Below are positions 1 through 9,453 of a stretch of DNA of 64,000 nt, one piece after another. The notes under the pieces are model-generated. The model was not told the origin of the DNA, did no database searches, and worked only from the letters and a program-made list of their open reading frames with translations. The stretch's first letter is position 1. Every line of letters begins with the position of its first letter. The stretch is from an uncultured Solirubrobacterales bacterium (GTDB lineage: Bacteria; Actinomycetota; Thermoleophilia; Solirubrobacterales; JACPNS01): assembly GCA_937128795.1 (NCBI GenBank), contig CAKZMQ010000001.1:1-64000 (forward strand), in the 5' to 3' direction. Made by a program: the position numbers and the translations under genes.

Positions 1-175
1 CCCCGCCAACCCGAATCTCTGGGTCACGTTCGATCTGCCCGTATGCCATCGCCAGGTCCTTGAGCATCGCGAGGTTCATCGCGTTGCGCTTTTCGGGGCG
101 GTTCAGGCCAACAAGCAATACGTGGCCGCGGCGTTCGGTGGAGACTGTCTGGTGGTCCTTCGCGTTTTCGTTCAT
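1..175 (-). CDS. Enoyl-CoA hydratase/isomerase (crotonase) family protein, N-terminal part only
   Basis: An open frame starts at an ATG (173-175) on the minus strand and runs off the left edge without a stop, giving about 58 residues. The translation contains GLNRPEKRNAMN followed by a helix ending in ERDPEIRV, which is the usual start of the crotonase fold (first beta strands, then the R-P-x-x-R-N-A motif that precedes the CoA-binding part). It lies 28 bp downstream of the TetR gene on the same strand, so the regulator and this enzyme are probably cotranscribed. The oxyanion-hole and catalytic regions are outside the window, so the exact substrate cannot be read. Confidence 0.8.
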   Translation of the reverse strand, partial: MNENAKDHQTVSTERRGHVLLVGLNRPEKRNAMNLAMLKDLAMAYGQIERDPEIRVGG

Positions 176-203
176 GCGGCGCAGGCTATCGCCGCAACGG
201 GGT

Positions 204-806
204 CTAGCGCTCGCCGATCGCGCCGAGCAACATCTTCATCCCTTCGATGATCGTGTCGTCGCTTGCGCCGTCGTGAGTCAGGCGGTCCAACATCCAGCCG
301 TCCAGCGCCGCCTGAAGAATCCGCGAATCGCGCTTGGCGTCGGTCGACCCACAGGCGATCACGATCGGCTCACACATGCGGCGAAAGACGTCGCACTGCT
401 CGGTCATCAGCCTTTTCATCTCGGGATCGCGGGCACCAGTTACCTGGAGTTCGTAGCGCGCAAGCTCCAGCTCGGCCGAGGCATCGATGAAAGCCACGTA
501 GGCATGGGCGATGCTGTCGATGTCGATCGGCTTTGAGCGATCGGCCAGCAGCAGCGTCATCGCGTGAGCGATCGGTTCGGTCTCGCGACGACCGCGCTCT
601 GCCATGTATGCCATCAGCGCAGTCAGAAGCTCGTGGCGAGTGCCGAAGTAGTAGGTCGTCGAACCGTGCGGTACGCCAGCCTCGGCTTCCACCGCACGGT
701 GTGTGAGCCCGCGCATGCCTTGATCGGCGATGACTCGAATCGCCGCCTCGAGCAAAAGATCGCGGCGGTCGACGGTTTCGGGTTTTGGCGACGCTTCCAT
801 ATTCAT
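204..806 (-). CDS. TetR/AcrR family transcriptional regulator
   Basis: A 200-residue TetR-type repressor. The N-terminal helix-turn-helix is clear (RDLLLEAAIRVIADQG, then LTHRAVEAEAGVPHGSTTYYF, residues about 15-60), followed by a variable ligand-binding helical domain. The frame could begin at a TTG at 848, but the ATG at 806 has an AGGGA ribosome site seven bases upstream and leaves the divergent promoter free, so I chose it; another ATG lies two codons further on. It is divergent from the MFS exporter at 921, and a perfect dyad lies between them. By TetR logic it probably represses the exporter and itself; the inducer is unknown. Confidence 0.85.
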   Translation of the reverse strand: MNMEASPKPETVDRRDLLLEAAIRVIADQGMRGLTHRAVEAEAGVPHGSTTYYFGTRHELLTALMAYMAERGRRETEPIAHAMTLLLADRSKPIDIDSIAHAYVAFIDASAELELARYELQVTGARDPEMKRLMTEQCDVFRRMCEPIVIACGSTDAKRDSRILQAALDGWMLDRLTHDGASDDTIIEGMKMLLGAIGER

Positions 807-839
807 TTGATTATCCCTGATCCTCGGATGGAGGAGCTT

Positions 840-899
840 ACTTGACAAACGTTTTGCTTTCTGCTACAACTGTAGAAGATTGTTCTTCAGTTGTCAAGT
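840..899. promoter_or_regulatory. Symmetric face-to-face promoters with palindromic operator between TetR and MFS genes
   Basis: A perfect 9-bp inverted repeat (ACTTGACAA at 840-848 and TTGTCAAGT at 891-899) and an inner repeat (CTACA 864-868, TGTAG 871-875) share the same centre at 869.5. Each outer arm contains a TTGACA -35 box. Plus strand: -35 at 842-847, 17-bp spacer, -10 TACAAC at 865-870. Minus strand: -35 at 892-897, 17-bp spacer, -10 TACAGT at 869-874. The two promoters therefore overlap and the -10 boxes share two base pairs. A TetR dimer on this dyad would block both. Confidence 0.75.
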
Positions 900-920
900 C
901 GCATGAATCAGGAGTACAAG

Positions 921-2408
921 ATGTCTCGCAAAGCACAAGCCACCAATCTTCCGGAGTCCTCCCCCGCAGCTGATCGGCCTTTCCAGGCGGCGGGTGCGAT
1001 CGCGATCCTCGTGACGGTCTGCGTTGCACAGTTCATGCTGCTCGTGGACGACACAATCGTCAACGTCGCGCTCCCCTCGATCGCCGCCGACATGAACCTC
1101 AGCGAAGCCGACCTCTCCTGGATACCGAACGCGTATCTGCTGATGTTCGGTGGATTTCTACTGATCGGCGGCCGCATGGCGGACCTGCTCGGACGCCGAC
1201 GCGTTTTCCAAATCTCAATGGGCTCGTTTGTGCTTGCCTCGATCATCGCCGGACTCGCCCAGAGTTCGGAAGTACTGATCGGCGCGCGTGGCGCACAAGG
1301 CCTCGCGGGCGCGTTCATGTCGCCGGCGGCACTGTCGATTCTGTTGGCGACGTTCACCGCCGAGAAGGAACGCACCCGCGCGCTCGCCGCCTGGAGTTCA
1401 TTGACGGCGCTCGGCGCTGCTACCGGGCTGTTACTCGGTGGCGCGCTGACCGAACTCGTCGACTGGAGTTGGATCTTCTGGATCAACCTGCCGATCGGCA
1501 TCGCGGCGATGGTCGCTGCGGCTCGGTACGTCCCCGTCGGTGGTCGCCATGAACTTGCCCGCGCGCCCGGACTGTCGAGCGCGTTGCTAGGGACCGCCGC
1601 GCTGCTGACCTTCGTCTACACGATCGTCGAGACCGCCGCCAACCCATGGACGAGCGCACGGACGGTCGGCGGCTTCGCGATCTCTGCCCTGCTCGCAATC
1701 GCGTTTCTCGTCAGTGAATCGCGCAGCAGCGAACCGCTGGTTCCCGTCGCGGTGATCAAGCGGCCGAACATCTCGCTCGGCAACGTCTACATGTTTCTTG
1801 CGGCAGCGGGTTTGTTGGCAATGTTCTTCTTCGTAACGCTCTACATGCAGAACGTGCTCGGCTACTCGCCGTTCAAGGCCGGTGCCGCGTGGCTTCCGTT
1901 CAGCATCACCCTGGGAATCTTCAGCGGTATCACCGCGAAGTTGATCGAACGATTCAGCGCGATCCCGTTCCTGACGATCGGCGCACTTGTCGCGACGGCT
2001 GGCATGCTGCAGATCGCACAAATCGACGCGCAGAGTGGATATCTGACCACACTCGTCCCGGCTTTCGTGACTGTCGCGGCTGGCTTCGGCTTGGCATTCG
2101 TGCCGATTCTGGGAATCGCCACCGGCGGCGTCGAGCAGCGCAACTCGGGAATCGCGTCTGGATTGCTCACCAGCTCACAGCAGATCGGCGGCGCCGTCGG
2201 AATCGCCGTGCTGGTCACAATCGCGACGACGACCACCAACAATGAGATGGCGCTCGGTGCGGAGCGGCTCGATGCGCTCGTGAACGGATTCCACGCGGCG
2301 TTCTACGTGCAGACCGGGATTCTCGCTGCGGCGGCCATAGTTGGTCTGTTGATCGGTGTTTTCGCGCGCGAGTCGGGCAAGCTCGAAGGCCTGCCCGTGC
2401 CCGCCTAG
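921..2408 (+). CDS. MFS drug efflux transporter, DHA2 (EmrB/QacA-like) family
   Basis: A 495-residue membrane protein with about 14 hydrophobic segments, typical of drug:proton antiporters of the DHA2 branch. Visible signatures include D-D-T-I-V-N-V-A-L-P in TM1, the motif A-like GGRMADLLGRRRVF between TM2 and TM3, and GAATGLLLGGALTE in the TM5 motif C position. The ATG at 921 follows AGGAG by six bases, a better site than the TTG at 891 inside the operator or the ATG at 903. It is the first gene of a likely unit with an MmpL-type transporter and a methyltransferase, and is divergent from a TetR repressor, which suggests inducible export of a toxic compound. Confidence 0.9.
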   Translation: MSRKAQATNLPESSPAADRPFQAAGAIAILVTVCVAQFMLLVDDTIVNVALPSIAADMNLSEADLSWIPNAYLLMFGGFLLIGGRMADLLGRRRVFQISMGSFVLASIIAGLAQSSEVLIGARGAQGLAGAFMSPAALSILLATFTAEKERTRALAAWSSLTALGAATGLLLGGALTELVDWSWIFWINLPIGIAAMVAAARYVPVGGRHELARAPGLSSALLGTAALLTFVYTIVETAANPWTSARTVGGFAISALLAIAFLVSESRSSEPLVPVAVIKRPNISLGNVYMFLAAAGLLAMFFFVTLYMQNVLGYSPFKAGAAWLPFSITLGIFSGITAKLIERFSAIPFLTIGALVATAGMLQIAQIDAQSGYLTTLVPAFVTVAAGFGLAFVPILGIATGGVEQRNSGIASGLLTSSQQIGGAVGIAVLVTIATTTTNNEMALGAERLDALVNGFHAAFYVQTGILAAAAIVGLLIGVFARESGKLEGLPVPA

Positions 2409-2479
2409 TTGCCGAGAGTGTTTGCTTTCTAACCTTTTAAGCTCACCACTCGCCCCAGCCCCTCCAGGAGAATTTCCCA

Positions 2480-4849
2480 ATGCGTGCATTTGCCACTTGG
2501 ATCTCGCGCCACCGCAAGCTCACAGTGTTCATGTGGCTTGGCGTGCTGATCATCACCGGCTTCCTAGCGAGCTCGATCGGCTCTGACTTCAATGAAGACT
2601 TCAAGCCGCCCAAGTCTGATTCGCAGCAGGCCTACGACATGCTGTCGAAGAACTTTCCGGCGCAGGCCGGCGACACGGGTCAGTTCGTGTTCAAGAGCGA
2701 GTCCGGCGTCAACGACCCCGAGACGAAGAAGAAGGTCGAGGACGCGCTGGCAAAGATCGCCAAGGTCGAGGGCATCGGAACGGTCGTTTCGCCCTACAGC
2801 GAAGAGGGAGCGGGACAGATCTCGCCCGATGGTAAAACCGCCTTCGCGACGATCAACTGGAGTGAGTTCGTCACCCAGACCACGCTTGAGACGCAGGTTG
2901 ATCCGGTGATCGAAATCGTCGAGGAATCTCGCGAGCCAGGTCTGCGTGTGGAGTGTGGCGGCGGTCCCTGTCAGTTCGCTCAGCAGTCCGAGAGCGGAGG
3001 CGCCGAAGTGATCGGCGTTATCGCAGCGATGATCGTGCTGTTCATCATGTTCGGAACCTTCATCGCGATGGGGATGCCAATCATCACGGCCTTGATCGCC
3101 GTAGCGTCTTCGTCATCGATGATCGCGGTGCTTTCGAACGTCATCAACACCGCCGAGTTCGCGACGTTCCTCTCGATCATGATCGGATTGGGTGTGGGCA
3201 TCGACTACGCCCTGTTCGTGGTCACGCGCTTCAGGCAGAACATGCGCATGGGCGTCGAGCCGACAGAGGCCGTGATCTCCGCGATGGACACCTCCGGCCG
3301 CGCGGTGTTGTTTGCGGGCGTCACCGTGATGATCGCCCTGCTCGGCCTGTTCCTCGTGGGAATGAACTTTCTCTACGGTCCGGCACTTGCCGCGTCGATG
3401 ACCGTTCTATTCACGATGGTCGCGTCATTGACCCTGCTGCCAGCGATGCTCGTCTCGGCTGGCGCGCGAATCAACGATCCGTTCTTCAAGACGATGCTGG
3501 CGTCGCTGAAAACGAACGCCAGCGGCAAGGGCGAGCGCTCGCTGCCCGACGCGCTGACAGGCTGGCTGTTGATTCCGTTCCAAGCGATTCTGCTCGTTCT
3601 GGCCACGCCGCTCTATCTGCTGGTGATCTGGATTCCGCAGAAGTTCCTCGGCCTGCTCCGCATCCCAGTGCCACACCGTTCGCACGCGCAGCTAGATGAG
3701 GGCGAAAACGCACATCCCCGTTGGCACGCGTGGTCGAGTTTCGTCCAGCGTCGCCCCTGGCCGGTCGCGTTGATCACCACCGCGCTGCTGATCGTGCTGG
3801 CAATCCCGGCGTTCTCGATGAACCTCGGCGTCGCCGACTCCGGCACCGACCCGAAGGAAATGACGACGCGTCAGGCATATGACCTGCTCGCAGCCGGCTT
3901 TGGCGCCGGCTTCAACGGGCCGCTGCAGGTGGTCGTTGACACCTCCGTCGGGCAGGAGAAACTCGATCAGCTCTACGAGGACATCTCCGAGGACGAAGGC
4001 GTCGCCAAGGCCTTTCCGCCGCAGGAGAGTCCAAACGGAGAGATCGCCTTGATCAACGTGTTCCCGACGACCTCGCCACAAAGCACGTTGACCAACGATC
4101 TTGTGCATCGGATACGCGCCGACAATCTGGCGGAGATCAATGCCAGCGGAGGCAAGGCGCACGTCGCTGGCATCACCGCGATCTTCGACGACTTCTCCGC
4201 TCAGATATCCAGCAAGCTGCCTCTGTTCATCGGCGCGGTGGTGCTGCTCTCTGCGCTGCTGCTGATGATGGTCTTCCGCTCGATTTTGATTCCGATCAAG
4301 GCGATCGTGATGAACCTGCTCGGCATCCTCGCTGCGTTCGGGGTGACCGTTGCGATCTTCCAATGGGGCTGGGCGGCGAGCCTGTTCGGCGTCGATTCGA
4401 CCGGTCCGATCATCGCCTTTCTGCCGGTGATGGTCTTTGCGATCGTCTTCGGCCTATCGATGGACTACGAGGTCTTCCTGATGAGCCGCGTACACGAGGA
4501 GTGGGAGAAGCGCAAGGACGCCGACGCTGCCGTCGTCGAGGGCGTCTCTGCCACCGGCGGCGTCATCACCGCAGCCGCGATCATAATGATCGCGCTGTTT
4601 TCGTCGTTCGCGTTTCTCTCGAACGATCTCGTCACGAAGCTGTTCGGCGTGTCGCTCGCCACGACCATCTTCCTCGATGCCTTCGTGATCAGATCTGCGC
4701 TGGTGCCGGCCGTTATGGCGATTCTCGGGAAGAGGGCCTGGTACATGCCCGATTGGCTCGGTCGATTGATCCCGCGCGTGAACGTAGAGCCGCACGATTC
4801 GCCGCCGCAAGCCGTTACCGACACACCAGCCACCGAGCAAAGTCTTTAG
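2480..4849 (+). CDS. MMPL family (RND superfamily) transporter
   Basis: A 789-residue transporter with two repeats of one TM, an extracellular domain and five TMs, as in MmpL/HpnN proteins. The proton-relay Asp-Tyr pairs are visible in both halves: GVGIDYALFVVTRFR (about residue 240) and GLSMDYEVFLMSR (about residue 660). The start ATG has AGGAG about eight bases upstream. It lies 71 bp after the MFS gene and 11 bp before the methyltransferase, with no terminator seen between. MMPL proteins usually move lipids or large amphiphiles across the inner membrane; the substrate here cannot be inferred. Confidence 0.9.
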   Translation: MRAFATWISRHRKLTVFMWLGVLIITGFLASSIGSDFNEDFKPPKSDSQQAYDMLSKNFPAQAGDTGQFVFKSESGVNDPETKKKVEDALAKIAKVEGIGTVVSPYSEEGAGQISPDGKTAFATINWSEFVTQTTLETQVDPVIEIVEESREPGLRVECGGGPCQFAQQSESGGAEVIGVIAAMIVLFIMFGTFIAMGMPIITALIAVASSSSMIAVLSNVINTAEFATFLSIMIGLGVGIDYALFVVTRFRQNMRMGVEPTEAVISAMDTSGRAVLFAGVTVMIALLGLFLVGMNFLYGPALAASMTVLFTMVASLTLLPAMLVSAGARINDPFFKTMLASLKTNASGKGERSLPDALTGWLLIPFQAILLVLATPLYLLVIWIPQKFLGLLRIPVPHRSHAQLDEGENAHPRWHAWSSFVQRRPWPVALITTALLIVLAIPAFSMNLGVADSGTDPKEMTTRQAYDLLAAGFGAGFNGPLQVVVDTSVGQEKLDQLYEDISEDEGVAKAFPPQESPNGEIALINVFPTTSPQSTLTNDLVHRIRADNLAEINASGGKAHVAGITAIFDDFSAQISSKLPLFIGAVVLLSALLLMMVFRSILIPIKAIVMNLLGILAAFGVTVAIFQWGWAASLFGVDSTGPIIAFLPVMVFAIVFGLSMDYEVFLMSRVHEEWEKRKDADAAVVEGVSATGGVITAAAIIMIALFSSFAFLSNDLVTKLFGVSLATTIFLDAFVIRSALVPAVMAILGKRAWYMPDWLGRLIPRVNVEPHDSPPQAVTDTPATEQSL

Positions 4850-4860
4850 ACTGCCAAAAC

Positions 4861-5685
4861 ATGGATCCAACGGCGATCAAAGAAGGCCAGAAGCACATCT
4901 GGACGATCGGAGATTTCCCGGATCTGGCGACGCTGATCCAGCCAGCCTCGGACGCGATCATCGACGCACTGGGGATCGAGGCCGGCGACCGCGTTCTCGA
5001 CGTCGCCTGCGGTACGGGCAATCTCGCGATACCGGCCGCCAAGCTCGGGGCGGATGTCGTCGGGCTGGACCTGACCCCACGGCTGCTCGAAGTCGCGCGT
5101 GAACGCGCGGTGGCCGAGGGGGTGACGGTCGAGTGGATCGAGGGCGACGCCGAAGACCTCCCGTTCGATGACGACTCGTTCGATCACGTGGTCTCGTGCT
5201 TTGGCATGATCTTCGCCCCGCAGCACTCCCGTGCGGCAGCCGAGATGCGCCGGGTGTGTCGCCCAGGCGGCGGAATCGCGATCACCGCATGGACGAAGAC
5301 TGGGCTCAACGGCACGCTGTTCACAGTGTTGGGCAAGCACTTGCCCGCGCCCCCCGAGCCGATGCCATCGCCGGTCGACTGGGGTGAGGAGACGTATTTG
5401 CGCTCTTGCTTCGGCGACCTCGGCCCGGACATGGCGATCGCCACCGAGCACATTGACTTCCGCGCTCCGAGCGCGACCGAATGGGTCGCCTACAACGAGG
5501 ACAAACTCGGCCCGGTCGTGATGGCCAAGTCCGTGCTTGAACCGCTCGGCAAATTTGACGCGCTTCGCGACGACATGATCAGCCACTACGAACAGGCCGA
5601 CATCGGCAGCGACGGCGAGTGGTCCGCCGAGGCCGACTACTTCTTGGCCACCGGCGAAGAACCGACCGGCCCAGCGCCTGCCTAG
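4861..5685 (+). CDS. Class I SAM-dependent methyltransferase
   Basis: A 274-residue protein with motif I VLDVACGTGN (about residues 44-53), an acidic loop after beta 2 (GLDLTP) and a DLPFDDDSFD motif typical of Methyltransf_11/UbiE-like enzymes. The frame is open far upstream through the end of the MMPL gene, but the ATG at 4861 lies 11 bp past that stop and begins the recognisable homologous region. As the third gene of the efflux unit it may modify the exported compound; that is inference. Small-molecule methyltransferase is as far as the sequence goes. Confidence 0.85.
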   Translation: MDPTAIKEGQKHIWTIGDFPDLATLIQPASDAIIDALGIEAGDRVLDVACGTGNLAIPAAKLGADVVGLDLTPRLLEVARERAVAEGVTVEWIEGDAEDLPFDDDSFDHVVSCFGMIFAPQHSRAAAEMRRVCRPGGGIAITAWTKTGLNGTLFTVLGKHLPAPPEPMPSPVDWGEETYLRSCFGDLGPDMAIATEHIDFRAPSATEWVAYNEDKLGPVVMAKSVLEPLGKFDALRDDMISHYEQADIGSDGEWSAEADYFLATGEEPTGPAPA

Positions 5686-5698
5686 TTCAGAGTGGCGT

Positions 5699-6814
5699 TC
5701 AACGGAGCAGCGCGATTGGCGAAACGAACGGTTCGCCAATCGCTTCGGCGACCGGCTGATTGGTGACCGTCCCGGAGGCGATGTTGACGCCGGGCAGCAG
5801 GCCGGGGTCGCGCTCGACCGCACCCTTGGGACCGTGATCGGCAAGCTCGATCACGTAAGGCAAAGTCGCGTTGGTCAGTGCGAAAGTCGAAGTGATCGGC
5901 ACCGCACCCGGCATGTTGGCGACGCAATAGTGGAGGATTCCGTCGACCTCAAATGTCGGGTCGCTATGCGTCGTCGGCCGCGAGGTCTCGAAACAGCCGC
6001 CCTGATCGATCGCGACATCAACCAGCACTGCGCCCGGCTTCATCAGCGCTAGTTGTTCTCGTTTGATCACGTGCGGCGCGCGAGCACCGTGCACCAAAAC
6101 CGCCCCGATCACGAGGTCCACGAACGGCAGCATCTGCTCGATCGAGAGCGTCGAGCTGTAGACCGTTGAAGCGCGCCCGTCGAAGATCACCTCGAGTTCA
6201 CGCAGCCGTTCGATGGATCGATCGAAAACGAAGACATCGGCCTGCATGCCGATCGCGATGATTGCCGCATTCATTCCGACCACGCCGCCACCGATCACCA
6301 TCACGTTTGCCGCCGACACTCCCGGCACACCGCCGAGCAGCAGTCCGCGCCCGCCCAGCGGGCTCTCGAGCATGAACGCACCACTCTGGGTGGCGAGTTT
6401 GCCGGCGATCTCGCTCATCGGTGCGAGCAGCGGCAGTTTGCCGTGTTTGTCCTCGACCGTTTCGTACGCAATACAAGTGGCGCCCGAATCGGCAAGTCCT
6501 CTGGCGAGTTCCGGAACCGGCGCTAGATGCAGATACGTGAAGAGTGTCTGCCCTTCGCGCAACATCGCAACCTCTTTGGGCTGCGGCTCCTTGACTCCGA
6601 GAATCAGTTCGCACTCTCCGAAGACTTCCGCGGCGTTTGCGGCAACGCGCGCACCCTGCTCGCGGTATGCGCCGTCGGGTATCGCGCTGCCCTCGCCCGC
6701 CCCCGTCTGAATCACCACCTCGTGACCGCGTTCGACCAACTCGCGCACGCCGATCGGCGTCAGCGCGACGCGGTATTCGTCCGCCTTGATCTCGGAAGGG
6801 ACACCGATCTTCAC
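5699..6814 (-). CDS. ald: Alanine dehydrogenase
   Basis: A 371-residue protein, the usual length of Ald (L-alanine + NAD+ + H2O to pyruvate + NH3 + NADH). The N-terminal [20 protein letters not shown] carries the substrate-binding Arg15; GVKEPQ and TYLHLAP carry the conserved Lys and His near residues 75 and 96; the NAD Rossmann motif is [10 protein letters not shown]; and [19 protein letters not shown] is the family signature with the catalytic Asp. The start is GTG with GGGAGA upstream. It is the last gene of a three-gene minus-strand unit with a class III aminotransferase and a saccharopine-dehydrogenase-like protein. Ald could recycle the alanine that a pyruvate-dependent aminotransferase makes. 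Confidence 0.95.
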   Translation of the reverse strand: MKIGVPSEIKADEYRVALTPIGVRELVERGHEVVIQTGAGEGSAIPDGAYREQGARVAANAAEVFGECELILGVKEPQPKEVAMLREGQTLFTYLHLAPVPELARGLADSGATCIAYETVEDKHGKLPLLAPMSEIAGKLATQSGAFMLESPLGGRGLLLGGVPGVSAANVMVIGGGVVGMNAAIIAIGMQADVFVFDRSIERLRELEVIFDGRASTVYSSTLSIEQMLPFVDLVIGAVLVHGARAPHVIKREQLALMKPGAVLVDVAIDQGGCFETSRPTTHSDPTFEVDGILHYCVANMPGAVPITSTFALTNATLPYVIELADHGPKGAVERDPGLLPGVNIASGTVTNQPVAEAIGEPFVSPIALLR

Positions 6815-6854
6815 GACTTATCTCCCTGTTGCTTGCTGAACACTCACAACTTCC

Positions 6855-7985
6855 TTACGCGCGCCCAACGGACTCCGCCACGCTGAACTCGGCGCCGCGG
6901 CCTTCCAGCTCGACGAACAACTCTGCGCCGTCGACGCAGGCCTCCGGCGGCAACGCGCCAGTCGAATGCAGCTGTCCTCTCGCCAGTAGCCGAACCGCTG
7001 CTGCGGCCGGAGCGGCGGTGGCCACGATGCTCCCGCCCATGCCCCAGCGCTCAACCGGCGAGGTTTTGCACGCAACGCGGGCGTGCCGGTCCGCGTAGTA
7101 CGCGTCGACCATGTGCACGGAGACCGTTTTCGACGAAGGCCTCGCCGCGTCGGCGGCCGCTCGTCGCTCGTCCTCGGTGGCCTCGGCCAGCTCGATCATC
7201 CGGGCGCGCAAAGCCGGATCGAGTGAGAGCCGAAAGCTGCATTCGGAACAGCCGAAACTCGACCCGAACGTCAACAGCTCCGAGTGCAGCGTGTAGATCG
7301 CCGGAGCCTCGCCGATCGGTTCAGGAAAGTCAACGATTCCCGCGTCGGTCAGCGGTTCGAGTTCGAGCGGCTCACTGCTGCGAAGCACAACGGGCTTCTG
7401 CGTCAGTTCGTCGATCAGCGCCTCGACCGCGTACGGCGGTGCGAATCCGTTCGGCGACTCAAGGTCGCAAGCGCCCGCGGTCACGTCGATGCGTTCGGCG
7501 ATCCCGCCCAATGCGGCAGTGGCTACGGCCGCCATCACGTTCGTCATGCCGGGCGCAGCTCCCATCCCGAGCAACGCCAACAGGCCGGCGTCGCGAAACA
7601 TTTGGTCGAGCCCGAGCTGTTGTTGCGTCATCCAATACAGCCCGCCGAGGTCGATGTAACACGACCCGACCTCAAGACACGCACGCATCGCATAAGGGTT
7701 GATGCGATGGTCGGCCGCGTTGACGAGCACGTCGATGTCATCGAGGGCATTGGCCATCGCCCGAGGGTTGCGCGCGTCCAGCTGCATGGCGATCGCCTTG
7801 CCGCCACCGAATTTGTCGGCAGTAGCCTGAGCTTTGGCCAGATCGATGTCGAGCAGGACGAGTTCGTTTGCCTCTGGCGATTCGGCGAGGTCACAAACGA
7901 TGGCGGGTGCAACGGTCCCACCGGCGCCGAGAATCGCGACGCTCAGCGTGTTGCCGCGCGCTGCTGCCGACTCAAAAACGGACAA
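6855..7985 (-). CDS. Saccharopine dehydrogenase family (NAD(P)-binding) oxidoreductase
   Basis: A protein of about 376 residues with an N-terminal Rossmann motif AILGAGGTVAPAIVCDLA, the LDARNP segment, NAADHRINPYAMRACLEVGSCYIDLGG and LLALLGMGAAPGMTNVMA, all typical of the Sacchrp_dh_NADP family. The reading frame begins with TTG at 7985, overlapping the last 14 bp of the upstream aminotransferase; no good ATG/GTG is nearby, so the exact start is uncertain. Such enzymes reduce or oxidise saccharopine-like or other amino-acid imine adducts. With the aminotransferase and ald this suggests amino-acid or diamine degradation (lysine route possible), but the substrate is not shown. Confidence 0.8.
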   Translation of the reverse strand: MSVFESAAARGNTLSVAILGAGGTVAPAIVCDLAESPEANELVLLDIDLAKAQATADKFGGGKAIAMQLDARNPRAMANALDDIDVLVNAADHRINPYAMRACLEVGSCYIDLGGLYWMTQQQLGLDQMFRDAGLLALLGMGAAPGMTNVMAAVATAALGGIAERIDVTAGACDLESPNGFAPPYAVEALIDELTQKPVVLRSSEPLELEPLTDAGIVDFPEPIGEAPAIYTLHSELLTFGSSFGCSECSFRLSLDPALRARMIELAEATEDERRAAADAARPSSKTVSVHMVDAYYADRHARVACKTSPVERWGMGGSIVATAAPAAAAVRLLARGQLHSTGALPPEACVDGAELFVELEGRGAEFSVAESVGRA

Positions 7986-9384
7986 CCTTTTCCCACGCTT
8001 CCGTCAGCACCGAGCGGAGGATCCCGTTGATCTCCTCGAACTGTTCGCCGTCGGCGATCAGTGGCGGCGAGAGCTGGATCACCGGATCGCCGCGATCGTC
8101 GGCCCGGCATATCAATCCCTTTTCGAACAGCGCGTTCGAGAGAAAGCCGCGCAGCAGGACGTCGCACTCCTGTTCGTTGAACGACTCGCGAGATTCCTTG
8201 TCCTTGACCAGTTCGACGGCGTGGAAGTACCCGGCACCGCGCACGTCGCCGACGATCGGCAGATCGCGCAGACCTTCGAGCATGTCCGCGAACTCTCCCT
8301 CCTTCGCCCGCACATGACCGCAAAGATCCTCGCGCTCGAAGATCTCAATGTTCTTCAGCGCGATCGCCGTAGCGAGCGGGTGCCCGCCGAACGTGATGCC
8401 GTGGTTGAACGCGCGGTTGCCCTCCATGAACGGGGCGGCGACCGCGTCGGTTGCGATCACCGCGCCGAGCGGGGCGTAGCCCGAAGTGATGCCCTTGGCA
8501 GTCGTGACGATGTCGGGCGAGTAGTCGAAGCGTTCGTGGCCGAAGTAGTGGCCGAGGCGCCCCCACGAACAGATCACCTCATCGCTGATCAGCAGAATCC
8601 CATGGCGATCGCAGATCTCGCGCACGCGCTGGAAATAGCCGTCTGGTGGGACGAAGCATCCGCCGGCGTTCTGCACCGGTTCGAGGATCACCGCGGCGAC
8701 GGTGTCTGGGCCTTCGAATTCGATCATCTCCTCGATCGCATCGGCTGCAAGCAGTGGGTCGTGCCCGATCGGCTTGTGGTAGTCGTTGGTGTTAGGGACG
8801 TGCAGTCCGCCCGGAGCCAGCGGCTCGAACTCGGTGCGGAGCGCGGTGATGCCGGTCGCCGCGAGCGCGCCGTGAAACGTGCCGTGATAGGCGAGGTCGC
8901 GCGCGATCAATTTCGTGCGGCGCGCGTTGCCGGTCATCTGGTGGTAGGCCTTGGCCATCTTCCAAGCCGACTCGACCGATTCGCCGCCGCCCGAGGTGAA
9001 GAAGACGCGATTGAGATCGCCGGGCGCGAGCTCTGCGATCTTCGCCGCTGCCTCGATCGATCGCGGATGGGCGTAGCTCCAGTTCGTGTAGAAGCCAAGT
9101 TGCTGGATCTGCTCTGCGGCGACCTCGGCCATCTCCTTGCGACCGTGCCCGGCGTTCACACAGAACAGCCCGGACAGGCCATCGAGGTAGCGCTTGCCCT
9201 TGTCGTCGTAGACGTAGCAACCTTCGCCGCGGACGATGATCGGGATGTCGTGATCGTCGTATGCCCCCATCCGCGTGAAGTGCATCCAGAGGTGACGTTT
9301 GGCCAGTTCCTGGAAATCCTGACCCTGCGCGTTCTGCGCGCGCGTCGAAAGTTCGCCTGCCTCATCACTGGTCGAAATCGCCAC
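7972..9384 (-). CDS. Class III PLP-dependent aminotransferase (omega-amino acid/diamine : pyruvate type)
   Basis: A 470-residue fold-type I aminotransferase. Visible are the N-terminal GEGCYVYDDKGKRYLDGLSGLFCVNAGHGR motif, the PLP-phosphate loop FTSGGGESVESAWKMA, AYHGTFHGALA, the cofactor Asp in LLISDEVICSWGRLG and the Schiff-base lysine in TTAKGITSGYAPLGA. The pattern is closest to the SpuC/omega-amino acid:pyruvate branch. The GTG start has a strong GGGAGGTGA site. It is the first gene of the operon ending in ald, and its stop lies inside the start region of the saccharopine-dehydrogenase-like gene, so translation is probably coupled. Amine donor unknown. Confidence 0.9.
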   Translation of the reverse strand: MAISTSDEAGELSTRAQNAQGQDFQELAKRHLWMHFTRMGAYDDHDIPIIVRGEGCYVYDDKGKRYLDGLSGLFCVNAGHGRKEMAEVAAEQIQQLGFYTNWSYAHPRSIEAAAKIAELAPGDLNRVFFTSGGGESVESAWKMAKAYHQMTGNARRTKLIARDLAYHGTFHGALAATGITALRTEFEPLAPGGLHVPNTNDYHKPIGHDPLLAADAIEEMIEFEGPDTVAAVILEPVQNAGGCFVPPDGYFQRVREICDRHGILLISDEVICSWGRLGHYFGHERFDYSPDIVTTAKGITSGYAPLGAVIATDAVAAPFMEGNRAFNHGITFGGHPLATAIALKNIEIFEREDLCGHVRAKEGEFADMLEGLRDLPIVGDVRGAGYFHAVELVKDKESRESFNEQECDVLLRGFLSNALFEKGLICRADDRGDPVIQLSPPLIADGEQFEEINGILRSVLTEAWEKVVRF

Positions 9385-9453
9385 CGCTCACCTCCCGTGT
9401 GAATTTTGCCCGCAACGGGCATCCGTCGGCCAAGTTACTCGAATCGTCGCGCT

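Noticed and set aside
7834..9402. 522-residue plus-strand open frame opposite the aminotransferase gene
   Set aside because: It mirrors the codon pattern of a well-supported gene; the translation is rich in R, D and V without any motif, typical of an antisense shadow in GC-rich DNA.
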